Shown: one piece after another, positions 57,426-64,000 of the stretch
Layout: each line of letters starts with the position of its first letter
Numbering within the stretch: the first letter of the stretch is position 1
From: Listeria sp. PSOL-1
Lineage (GTDB): Bacteria > Bacillota > Bacilli > Lactobacillales > Listeriaceae
DNA: 64,000 nucleotides
Assembly (NCBI RefSeq): GCF_902806445.1
Contig: NZ_LR760298.1
Span: 1,550,001-1,614,000, forward strand
Reading direction: 5' to 3'
Position numbers and translations under genes: made by a program
Notes under the pieces: model-generated
The model's database searches: none
Told to the model about the DNA's origin: nothing
Seen by the model: only the letters and a program-made list of their open reading frames with translations

Positions 57426-57632
57426 CTACAATAACTTTTTTAACTCCTGCCATTCCTCTTCTGATAAAGTTACGCCCTTCCCCATTTTTTCATGCTCAGG
57501 TGCCCAGTCACGGATATCGTATTTTGCAGCACGTCCATTCCAGCTAATCAGGTTAACTTCTTTGCGCCATCCTTTTGCATTTTCAGAAAGCACACCTATT
57601 TTTTCAACAATTTCATATTCAATATTTGCCAT
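57426..57632 (-). CDS. YdbC-like PC4-fold protein
   Basis: 68 aa, full length for the family. WRKEVNLISWNGRAAKYDIRDWAPEHEKMGKGVTLSEEEW is diagnostic (shown here in outline: WNGR..KYDIR.W, GKG.TL). It binds single-stranded DNA in the Lactococcus homologue. Single-gene unit with its own ribosome site (GGGAGAAGA). Confidence 0.85.
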   Translation of the reverse strand: MANIEYEIVEKIGVLSENAKGWRKEVNLISWNGRAAKYDIRDWAPEHEKMGKGVTLSEEEWQELKKLL

Positions 57633-57777
57633 GTTATCTTCTCCCTCTCGATATTTTATAGTCTAACTTTAACCCAGAAATACTGACATTGCAAAATTAT
57701 CCCTTTTCATACTGGTAAATATTTGCGAGTTAAGGTAGGATAAATACAGGTATGGTTCCTAAAAGGAGGATAAGCAC

Positions 57778-58527
57778 TTGAATAAGACGAAAAATGATTT
57801 GTTAGAAACTTGCCTTATGGCTGGTAAAATCATGATGGAAAGCGGTGCTGAAATGTACCGAGTGGAAGATACGATGAACCGAATAGCAGATAGTGCTGGC
57901 AGTAAAACAGGAATCAGCTTTGTAACGCCAACAGGTATTTTTATGTCCATTGAAGGGGAACAAATCATCCAATTAAAACAAATTCCAACACGGACCATTA
58001 ACTTAGAAAAAGTCTCCCTGGTCAATGATTTATCACGTGAATTCGCGCAAAAAAAGATCACTTTGGTTGAATTACATAATCAACTTGAAAAATTAGAACA
58101 TAACGGAAATTTCTTCCCACTTTGGCTACAAATTATCGCTGCTGCTTTAGTAAGTGGAGCTTTGATGATTATCTTTGGTGGCGTTTGGCAAGATTTTATG
58201 AGTACATGCATGATCGGAGCACTTGGTTTTATTATTTATTATTATGGTACCGAATGGCTAAAAGTAAAATTTTTAGCTGAATTTCTAGCAGCATTTACGA
58301 TCGGTATGCTTGCTGTTATGATCACATCACTTCATCTCGGTGTCAATTTAGATAAAATTATTATCGGCGGGGTAATGCCTCTTGTTCCTGGTGTTCCCAT
58401 TACAAATGCTGTACGTGATCTTCTGGCTGGTCATTTACTTAGTGGCATGGCTCGTGGAACGGAAGCATTGCTTACTTCGAGTGCAATAGGAATTGGCATT
58501 GCGGTTGTTTTCCGCTTTTTGTTATAA
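57778..58527 (+). CDS. threonine/serine exporter, ThrE N-terminal half
   Basis: 249 aa, TTG start with AAGGAGGA 6-7 nt before. A cytoplasmic N-terminal domain (DLLETCLMAGKIMMESGAEMYRVEDTMNRIA, SFVTPTGIFMSI) precedes five helices, with GGVMPLVPGVPITNAVRDLLAGH conserved. This is the ThrE/YjjP half of a split exporter; the YjjB-like half follows 14 bp later. It exports threonine, serine or related acids. Confidence 0.85.
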   Translation: MNKTKNDLLETCLMAGKIMMESGAEMYRVEDTMNRIADSAGSKTGISFVTPTGIFMSIEGEQIIQLKQIPTRTINLEKVSLVNDLSREFAQKKITLVELHNQLEKLEHNGNFFPLWLQIIAAALVSGALMIIFGGVWQDFMSTCMIGALGFIIYYYGTEWLKVKFLAEFLAAFTIGMLAVMITSLHLGVNLDKIIIGGVMPLVPGVPITNAVRDLLAGHLLSGMARGTEALLTSSAIGIGIAVVFRFLL

Positions 58528-58541
58528 GGAGGTAATTTTTG

Positions 58542-58994
58542 ATGGTTCTTACTATTTTAGTACAAATTGTATTTAGTTATATCGCTACGGTCACCTTCGC
58601 GATCATCACTAACGTACCTAAAAGGTCACTTAACGCTTGTGGAATCACTGGTACAACGGGTTGGCTAATCTTCTGGCTGCTTACGAAACTTGAAATAGGC
58701 AATGCGATGTCAACAATTGCTGGAGCTTTCGTTGTTGCAATTGCTAGCCATTTTTTCGCTAAATATAAAAAAATGCCAATTACGATTTTTAATGTGCCTG
58801 GAATTGTTCCACTTGTACCTGGAAGCTTAGCTTACCAAGGCGTCCGCAACTTTGTATTAGGTGACTATAACACCGCTATTGCGATCTCAGTTCAAGTTGG
58901 AATGATCGCGGGTGCAATCGCTGCTGGTTTGATGCTATCAGAAATTTTTAACCATAGTATCCGTCGTTTTCGCGAGCACAAGGAAAAATTTTAA
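58542..58994 (+). CDS. threonine/serine exporter, ThrE C-terminal half (YjjB-like)
   Basis: 150 aa from the ATG at 58542 behind AAGGAGG. Four to five helices with ITIFNVPGIVPLVPGSLAYQGVRNFVLGDY, the repeat of the PLVPG motif. With the preceding gene it forms a complete two-subunit ThrE-type exporter. No attached terminator except the one used by the antitoxin RNA below. Confidence 0.84.
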   Translation: MVLTILVQIVFSYIATVTFAIITNVPKRSLNACGITGTTGWLIFWLLTKLEIGNAMSTIAGAFVVAIASHFFAKYKKMPITIFNVPGIVPLVPGSLAYQGVRNFVLGDYNTAIAISVQVGMIAGAIAAGLMLSEIFNHSIRRFREHKEKF

Positions 58995-59001
58995 TTATAA
59001 A

Positions 59002-59030
59002 TTTACATTCCAAATCTAGGTTGCTATAAT
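59002..59030 (+). promoter_or_regulatory. promoter of the antitoxin RNA
   Basis: TTTACA (59002-59007), a 17-nt spacer, TATAAT (59025-59030) with an extended TG motif. It points at a short non-coding stretch ending in a terminator, not at a gene. Confidence 0.75.
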
Positions 59031-59036
59031 ATAATT

Positions 59037-59105
59037 AGAAAAAGAAGAAGCAAGCGTAGCACAAAACTCCCGAGTCTGCCTAAAGACCTCGGGAGTTTTG
59101 TCGTC
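59037..59105 (+). ncRNA. candidate type I antitoxin RNA (par RNA II-like)
   Basis: About 68 nt from the promoter above to the GC-rich terminator (arms CAAAACTCCCGAG and CTCGGGAGTTTTG). Its first part AAAGAAGAAGCAAGCGTAGC (extended by AC) is a 20/22 match to plus-strand bases 59192-59213. It is therefore complementary to the start region of the convergent toxin mRNA. The terminator is shared and thus fully complementary. This is the arrangement of Fst/par loci, in which the antitoxin RNA pairs at direct repeats and at the terminator. Confidence 0.75.
59061..59101. terminator. bidirectional terminator shared by toxin and antitoxin RNAs
   Basis: 14-bp perfect stem ACAAAACTCCCGAG / CTCGGGAGTTTTGT with a 13-nt loop. 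It would end the antitoxin RNA on the plus strand and the toxin mRNA on the minus strand. Confidence 0.85.
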
Positions 59106-59108
59106 TAC

Positions 59109-59204
59109 TTATTTATTGTTACGCCGCCCTAACCAGTCTCGATAAGTAGCAAGCAGCATACCTACAAGGAGCGGAGCAACAATGGTGGAAAAAAGAAGAA
59201 GCAA
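59109..59204 (-). CDS. Fst/Ldr-like type I toxin peptide (31 aa)
   Basis: Minus strand, TTG start at 59204 with AAAGGGGG 8 nt upstream. The peptide begins MLLLFSTIVAPLLVGMLLAT and ends YRDWLGRRNNK: a single membrane helix with a central Pro, a conserved Trp after it and a charged tail, as in Fst-family and 'holin-like' toxins. It should insert in the membrane and harm the host when not silenced. The 5' leader starts GACTGAAACAGTC, a hairpin, as in fst mRNA. The coding frame is short but supported by start site, promoter and matching antisense RNA. Confidence 0.75.
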   Translation of the reverse strand: MLLLFSTIVAPLLVGMLLATYRDWLGRRNNK

Positions 59205-59247
59205 TTGTAGCACCCCCTTTCAAGTCAAAGAGGAGACTGTTTCAGTC

Positions 59248-59256
59248 ATTATAGCA
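59248..59256 (-). promoter_or_regulatory. toxin mRNA promoter (extended -10)
   Basis: Minus strand TGCTATAAT, an extended -10 box; the -35 is weak. The transcript would begin near 59241 at GACTGAAACAGTC, a self-complementary 5' end that may block ribosomes until processed. Confidence 0.6.
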
Positions 59257-59294
59257 TGTTTCATTTTAATAAGCTGATTTGCGTAACATCTCAA

Positions 59295-60023
59295 TCAGCC
59301 GCGTACGACATTGATGACTTTGAACACAAACTTATCATATCGATGTCGTGATAAGGAATACTCAAAAGCAGTGCCACTATTTAAATAAACTGTTTGCTCC
59401 ACTTCAATGATCGGATCTTCTGCTTTACAAAGTAAATATTTTTGATCCAATTCACTCGGCTTATCCGCACGAATTTGTTTATATGAGCTCGCAATTCTTA
59501 AACCTAATTCTTCTTGAATATAACGATAAACAGAGTTTTCGAGTACCGTTTGCGTCATTCCCGGAATCAAGGTAACAGGCATAAAAGTATGCTCAAGAAC
59601 GTATGGCTCATCGCCTACCATCCGGATTCGTAAAATATCATAAATTGGTGTTTCACTTGTAATATTCAACTTCGCCTGAACCGTCTCATCGGGAAAAATG
59701 ACTTCGAAATGAATCACTTCACTTTGAACATTTTTTCCATTTAACAGCTTAGTGAAGCCACTTACTTCTTGGTTATAAATTGGCAACTGCTCACCACGTA
59801 AAGCTGACTTAATAATGAATGTTCCATGCCCACGCTTTCGATACAACAAACCCTCTAACACGAGTACTTCAAGTGCTTTTTTCATTGTCATCCTACTGCA
59901 ACTAAATTCTTTTGCAAGTGAGACTTCACTTGGAATAGCTTGATTCTCTGGATACTGATGATTTAAAATACGGTTTCGAATTTCTTCTGCAATATAGCTA
60001 TATTTTGTCTGATTTTGCGGCAT
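59295..60023 (-). CDS. GntR/HutC-family regulator of the beta-glucosidase operon
   Basis: About 242 aa. The ATG at 60023 has GAGGTGAAGG 6-7 nt before and is preferred over 60041. The N-terminal winged helix has KYSYIAEEIRNRILNHQYPE, EVSLAKEFSCSRMTMKKALEVL and RKRGHGTFI. A UTRA effector domain (about 85-240) ends YEFSLSRHRYDKFVF-like. It probably senses a phosphorylated sugar. It is encoded 29 bp after bgl on the same strand, so it is cotranscribed and likely autoregulated via the palindrome at 61517. Confidence 0.88.
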   Translation of the reverse strand: MPQNQTKYSYIAEEIRNRILNHQYPENQAIPSEVSLAKEFSCSRMTMKKALEVLVLEGLLYRKRGHGTFIIKSALRGEQLPIYNQEVSGFTKLLNGKNVQSEVIHFEVIFPDETVQAKLNITSETPIYDILRIRMVGDEPYVLEHTFMPVTLIPGMTQTVLENSVYRYIQEELGLRIASSYKQIRADKPSELDQKYLLCKAEDPIIEVEQTVYLNSGTAFEYSLSRHRYDKFVFKVINVVRG

Positions 60024-60052
60024 AACCTTCACCTCAGTCATTTTTCACTTTT

Positions 60053-61447
60053 TTAATCGATACAAAAACCATTATTCTGTGCCAAATCTTTATACCAGTA
60101 ACCAGAAGATTTAATGATTCGCTTATAATGATTTGCTAAGTCTACCTCTACCAAGCCATAACGATTTTTATAAGCATTCGCCCAGCTCCAACAATCGATA
60201 AATGTCCATAAATGATAACCGTGACAATTAGCCCCCTCTAAGATCGCTTTATTTAACCACTTCAAATGTTCTTTCATAAAATTAATTCGGTAAGAATCAT
60301 CAATGAATCCTTCTTCATTCCGATAACGATCTTCACCTTCCACACCCATTCCATTTTCAGAAATATAAAAAGGCAGATTATGATAATTATCACGTAAATT
60401 AATACAAATATCATACATTGCTTTTTCATAAATTTCCCAACCACGGTAGCGATTCATTTTGCGATTTGGCATTGCATAATTGTCAAAAAGATGTTCTGGC
60501 ATAAATGGTGCTTCTGGATTTGGTAGGTTTTCTTTTGCTTTTACACGCCGCGGTTGATAATAATTAACACCTAAAAAATCAATTTTATTTTGGCGAATGA
60601 TTTCTAAATCATTTAGCTGATATTCTGGTAAAAAATCATGCTCCCGTATAATTTCCACGAGATCAGCTGGAAATTCTCCTTTTGTTACTGGATCTAAAAA
60701 ACTCCGATTGAAAAATAAATCAGCAATATGCGCTGCTTTTACATCAGCTGGATTCTGACTCCGAGGGTAAGAAGGCGTTAAATTTAAGACGATTCCAATT
60801 TGACCATCTAACGCTAATTCATGATATCTTTCCACAGCCCTAGCATGCGCAAGTGTTGTCCCAAAGGCTACTTGTACTGCACGTTTGAAATCAACAACAT
60901 TTGGATAATGCATGTCATATAAATAACCAGCTTCAACGGGCACAATTGGCTCGTTAAAAGTAAACCAATACTTCACGCGATCACCAAATAATTTGAAACA
61001 AGTTTCAGCAAACAAAACGTATGCATTTACCACTTCACGTGACTCAAAACCTCCTTTTTCCTGCATAGAAAGCGGCATATCAAAGTGGTACAAAGTAATA
61101 AATGGTTCAATTCCGTTTGCAATTAGTTCATCAATAACATGATTATAAAAGGTTACCGCTTTAGGATTTACTTCGCCAACACCATCTGGAATTAAGCGAG
61201 TCCACTGAATAGATGTCCGAAATGAATTATGACCCAGTTGCTTCATTAAAGCGATGTCCTCTTTATATTGATAATAAAAATTCGACGTGTTTTCTGGACC
61301 GACTTGGTCAAAAAAGCGTTCTGGTTCAATATTATACCAATGATCCCAAATGCTTGGTTTCCGTCCATCGACAGCTGCTGCTCCCTCCATTTGCGGACCA
61401 CTTGCTGCACTACCCCAGAAAAAATTTTGTGGAAAAACATACTTCAT
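60053..61447 (-). CDS. GH1 (6-phospho-)beta-glucosidase
   Basis: 464 aa from the ATG at 61447, next to GGAGGC. FPQNFFWGSAASGPQMEGA is the N-terminal GH1 signature; acid/base Glu in WFTFNEPIVPVEAGY; nucleophile Glu in LPFYISENGMGVEGEDRY. The latter form is common in 6-phospho-beta-glucosidases, so its substrate may be a PTS-imported beta-glucoside. First gene of bgl-gntR. Confidence 0.88.
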   Translation of the reverse strand: MKYVFPQNFFWGSAASGPQMEGAAAVDGRKPSIWDHWYNIEPERFFDQVGPENTSNFYYQYKEDIALMKQLGHNSFRTSIQWTRLIPDGVGEVNPKAVTFYNHVIDELIANGIEPFITLYHFDMPLSMQEKGGFESREVVNAYVLFAETCFKLFGDRVKYWFTFNEPIVPVEAGYLYDMHYPNVVDFKRAVQVAFGTTLAHARAVERYHELALDGQIGIVLNLTPSYPRSQNPADVKAAHIADLFFNRSFLDPVTKGEFPADLVEIIREHDFLPEYQLNDLEIIRQNKIDFLGVNYYQPRRVKAKENLPNPEAPFMPEHLFDNYAMPNRKMNRYRGWEIYEKAMYDICINLRDNYHNLPFYISENGMGVEGEDRYRNEEGFIDDSYRINFMKEHLKWLNKAILEGANCHGYHLWTFIDCWSWANAYKNRYGLVEVDLANHYKRIIKSSGYWYKDLAQNNGFCID

Positions 61448-61516
61448 TTGTTCAGCCTCCAAATCCATTAGTTTTTTATAGTATAACTTATTTTTTAAAA
61501 AGTATAAATCAATATA

Positions 61517-61536
61517 TTAAAAGTATATACTTTTAA
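61517..61536. promoter_or_regulatory. perfect 20-bp palindrome, probable GntR operator
   Basis: TTAAAAGTATATACTTTTAA is fully self-complementary and lies 70 bp upstream of the bgl start, just behind its promoter region; a half-site AAAAAGTATAA is at about 61496-61506. Sites like this are typical for GntR/HutC-type dimers. TGCAAGCGTTTATT (minus strand, about 61537-61550) is a partial cre. Confidence 0.65.
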
Positions 61537-61583
61537 ATAAACGCTTGCATAAAGCTAATTTTTGAACTACAATCATTATATTG

Positions 61584-61649
61584 TCGTATAAGTCTGGAAA
61601 TAGGGTTCAGACGTTTCTATCTGGCAACCGTAAATTGCCTGGCTACGAG
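61584..61649 (+). ncRNA. guanine-type purine riboswitch aptamer
   Basis: P1 TCGTA/TACGA, P2 GTCTG/CAGAC with loop GAAATAGGGTT, J2/3 GTTTCTATC, P3 TGGCAA/TTGCC with loop CCGTAAA, and J3/1 GGCTAC. All hallmark positions of the purine aptamer are there. The ligand-pairing base in J3/1 is C (61643), which selects guanine or hypoxanthine over adenine. It precedes the purine permease gene. Confidence 0.9.
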
Positions 61650-61671
61650 CGAAACCAATAAACAAGAAAAC

Positions 61672-61780
61672 TTTAAAAGCAATCGTTGCCGCTATTAAAA
61701 AACATAGCGTAAGTCTACGATCCATCGAGTGAACATTTGTCGCCGATTGTTTTAAAGTTCTTCTTTTTGCGTAAGCTCAC
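61672..61780 (+). promoter_or_regulatory. riboswitch expression platform / terminator
   Basis: GAAAACTTTAAAAGCAATCG pairs with CGATTGTTTTAAAGTTCTTC, followed by TTTTTGCG. An inner hairpin CGCTAT/ATAGCG fills the loop. It would terminate when guanine is bound. The inner strand has TTGTCGCCGATT, also found in the dispersed palindromes. Confidence 0.65.
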
Positions 61781-61820
61781 CCAATCTGTGCGACTACACT
61801 TATCAGGGAGGCTTTTTTTC

Positions 61821-63116
61821 ATGGATAAATTTTTTAAACTTATGGAAAACAAAACATCTGTCAAAACTGAGGTTTTAGCTGGTCTTACTACTTTTTTGTC
61901 AATGGCTTATGTTCTTTTTGTGAATCCAACAATGCTTCATACAACAGGAATGCCACTTAAAACGGTCTTTGTGGCAACTGTCCTTGCAGCTGTAGTTGGG
62001 TCTCTTTTGATGGGGCTCATCGCCAACTACCCCATTGGACTTGCACCTGGCATGGGGTTAAATGCTTTTTTTGCTTATACGGTTTGCGCACAATGGGGTA
62101 TTCCTTGGCAAACGGCATTATCAGGTGTCCTTGTTTCTGGGATCGTCTTTATCTGCCTAACGATCTCTGGAATTCGTGAAAAAGTCATCAATGCCATTCC
62201 CGCTGAATTAAAATATGCTGTTGGAGCCGGAATTGGCTTTTTTATCGCTTTTTTAGGGATGAAAAATGCGGGAATTATTGTAAGCAACCCATCAACAATT
62301 GTTGCACTTGGCAACCTGCATTCTGGTCCAGTTCTTTTAGCTGTATTTGGCATTGGTATCACAATCATTTACATGACTTTAAATCTCAAAGGAGCCATTT
62401 TTTTCGGCATGGCAACAACAGCCATTATCGGAATGATTTGTGGTCAAATTGATATGCCAAGTAAAATTGTTTCAGCGATTCCAAGTGTTACACCAACGTT
62501 TGGTCAAGCCTTCATTCACCTTCCAGAAATTTTCACACCACAAATGCTCATTGTCATCTTGACCTTCTTCTTTATTGACTTTTTTGACACAGCCGGAACA
62601 CTTGTAGCTGTTGCTAATCAAGCTGGTTTTGTAAAAGATAACAAAGTTCCACGCGCGGGACGATCATTATTCTCTGATTCTGCAGCAACTGTTGTTGGCT
62701 CGATTTTTGGGACGTCTACAACGACGTCTTATGTTGAATCTACTGCTGGCGTAGCAGTGGGTGGACGAACTGGTTTAACAGCGATTGTTGTCGCCATTTG
62801 TTTTTCTTTATCCCTCTTTTTCTCACCCCTTCTTGGCGTCATCACTAGTGCGGTTACAACACCAGCGCTTGTTATCGTAGGAATTTTAATGATTGGAAAC
62901 GTGGCACATATTGATTGGACTAAGTTTGAAATTGCTGTTCCTGCCTTTTTTGTTATTTTGATGATGGTTCTTACCTTTTCAATTGCAACGGGTATCGCAA
63001 TCGGTTTTATTTTTTATCCGATTACAATGTTCTTAAAAGGACGCTATAAAGAAGTCCATCCCATCATGTATGTTATGATGTTACTTTTCACTTTATACTT
63101 TATTTTTGTTGTTTAA
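61821..63116 (+). CDS. guanine/hypoxanthine permease (AzgA/PbuG family)
   Basis: 431 aa from the ATG at 61821, since GGGAGG lies 10 nt before; the earlier frame runs through the riboswitch terminator. About 12-14 helices. NCS2-like motifs are FLSMAYVLFVNPTML, GLAPGMGLNAFFAYTVC, FFIDFFDTAGTLVAVA and STTTSYVESTAGVAVGGRTG. It imports purine bases. The guanine riboswitch upstream confirms substrate class. Confidence 0.92.
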   Translation: MDKFFKLMENKTSVKTEVLAGLTTFLSMAYVLFVNPTMLHTTGMPLKTVFVATVLAAVVGSLLMGLIANYPIGLAPGMGLNAFFAYTVCAQWGIPWQTALSGVLVSGIVFICLTISGIREKVINAIPAELKYAVGAGIGFFIAFLGMKNAGIIVSNPSTIVALGNLHSGPVLLAVFGIGITIIYMTLNLKGAIFFGMATTAIIGMICGQIDMPSKIVSAIPSVTPTFGQAFIHLPEIFTPQMLIVILTFFFIDFFDTAGTLVAVANQAGFVKDNKVPRAGRSLFSDSAATVVGSIFGTSTTTSYVESTAGVAVGGRTGLTAIVVAICFSLSLFFSPLLGVITSAVTTPALVIVGILMIGNVAHIDWTKFEIAVPAFFVILMMVLTFSIATGIAIGFIFYPITMFLKGRYKEVHPIMYVMMLLFTLYFIFVV

Positions 63117-63193
63117 TTTTATTTATGACAAAAATGTCACTTTAGAAAAAGAATTTGTAAGCTTATTAGCAGGAAAAATTCTTTTCCTTCACG

Positions 63194-63378
63194 TATACTT
63201 TATTTATCGGAGAAAGTTACCCTAGCAAAAGATAACTTTGTGAAATTTCTCTGAGACAAAATGTTTCAACAAACAACTTCCTCATTGTTTCCCTTCGTTC
63301 CTTTCGTTTTGTCTCGAGAAGTACACACTCCTAAAAACCCATTTTTCACAACGTAGTCCCCCTACGTTGTGTTTTTAT
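63194..63378 (+). ncRNA. candidate small RNA upstream of gdhA
   Basis: TATACT at 63194-63199 may be its -10. From about 63206 there are three stems: GAGAA...TTCTC with an inner AGTTA/TAACT (63210-63251); GAGACAAAA/TTTTGTCTC (63253-63315) with a 45-nt loop rich in C and U (CTTCCTC, TTTCCCTT, TTCCTTT); and the terminator CACAACGTAG/CTACGTTGTG (63347-63371) with GTTTTTATG. C/U-rich loops complementary to ribosome sites are typical of trans-acting sRNAs. The -35 is not clear. It could also be a gdhA leader, but the terminator ends before the gene. Confidence 0.6.
63347..63376 (+). terminator. intrinsic terminator before gdhA
   Basis: 10-bp perfect stem CACAACGTAG / CTACGTTGTG, 5-nt C-rich loop and TTTTTATG tail. 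It ends the candidate RNA 120 bp before gdhA. Confidence 0.85.
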
Positions 63379-63467
63379 GTCTTTTCTTTTCTGAAAATTC
63401 AAAATTATTATCTGTATAATTTGCATTTCCACAAATCAGTGTGTAAACTTAATAATAAATACAATGA

Positions 63468-64000
<533 letters not shown>

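Noticed and set aside
61737-61820. Early start for the purine permease
   Set aside because: The extra N-terminal residues would be encoded by the riboswitch terminator; the ATG at 61821 has a proper ribosome site.

Overview
The window is low-GC Firmicute DNA and almost certainly comes from the genus Listeria in the broad sense. The strongest evidence is the divergent secA2 / iap (p60) pair with its usual neighbours: an AI-2E-type membrane protein, a class I rRNA methyltransferase, a GH1 beta-glucosidase, a purine permease and NADP-glutamate dehydrogenase. A secreted internalin and a gbuABC betaine transporter agree with this. A complete mannitol PTS operon (mtlA-mtlR-mtlF-mtlD) points to a mannitol-fermenting species rather than L. 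monocytogenes; the species itself is inference.

Layout. 1-1558: 3' part of a TgpA-like transglutaminase membrane protein. 1707-24273, all on the minus strand: an accessory block read from a Crp/Fnr-type regulator, through a 1049-aa Ig-repeat secreted protein and a lipoprotein, into a Wzx/Wzy-type exopolysaccharide or capsule locus. That locus has three GT4 glycosyltransferases, a UDP-sugar dehydrogenase, a PglC-like initiating transferase, a NeuD/PglD-like acyltransferase, flippase, chain-length regulator, tyrosine kinase, polymerase and two tailoring-type proteins. The block ends in a second, giant 1864-aa Ig-repeat protein. 24410-26142: a small Cys-containing protein, then a non-coding array of five ~105-bp tandem repeats plus one decayed copy, placed in front of an orphan LytTR response regulator. 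26150-29021: IS30-like debris and a decaying WxL locus (WxLIP, intact WxL, 5'-truncated WxL). 29063-34225: mannitol operon with a cre-overlapped promoter. 34600-35814: internalin. 36151-39085: gbuABC. 39118-47063: pseudouridine synthase, MazG-like, a heterodimeric ABC exporter and a BceAB-type ABC transporter without its own two-component system. 47256-51546: amidohydrolase, MFS transporter, AI-2E family protein. 51620-64000: secA2, iap, rRNA methyltransferase, YdbC, split ThrE, a par/Fst-like type I toxin-antitoxin locus, bgl-gntR, guanine riboswitch plus permease, a candidate small RNA, and the start of gdhA.

How it works together. The minus-strand block looks like a single surface-matrix module: the cps-type genes would assemble a uronic-acid-containing polymer (inferred from ugd), and two secreted Ig-repeat proteins of shared architecture flank it. 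A Crp/Fnr regulator sits at its head and an orphan LytTR regulator with an unusual repeat array lies divergently beside it. The repeat array, in which paired arms change together between copies, and the compact type I toxin-antitoxin locus at 58995-59260 are the most unusual elements seen. Three copies of a ~160-bp imperfect palindrome are scattered between genes.
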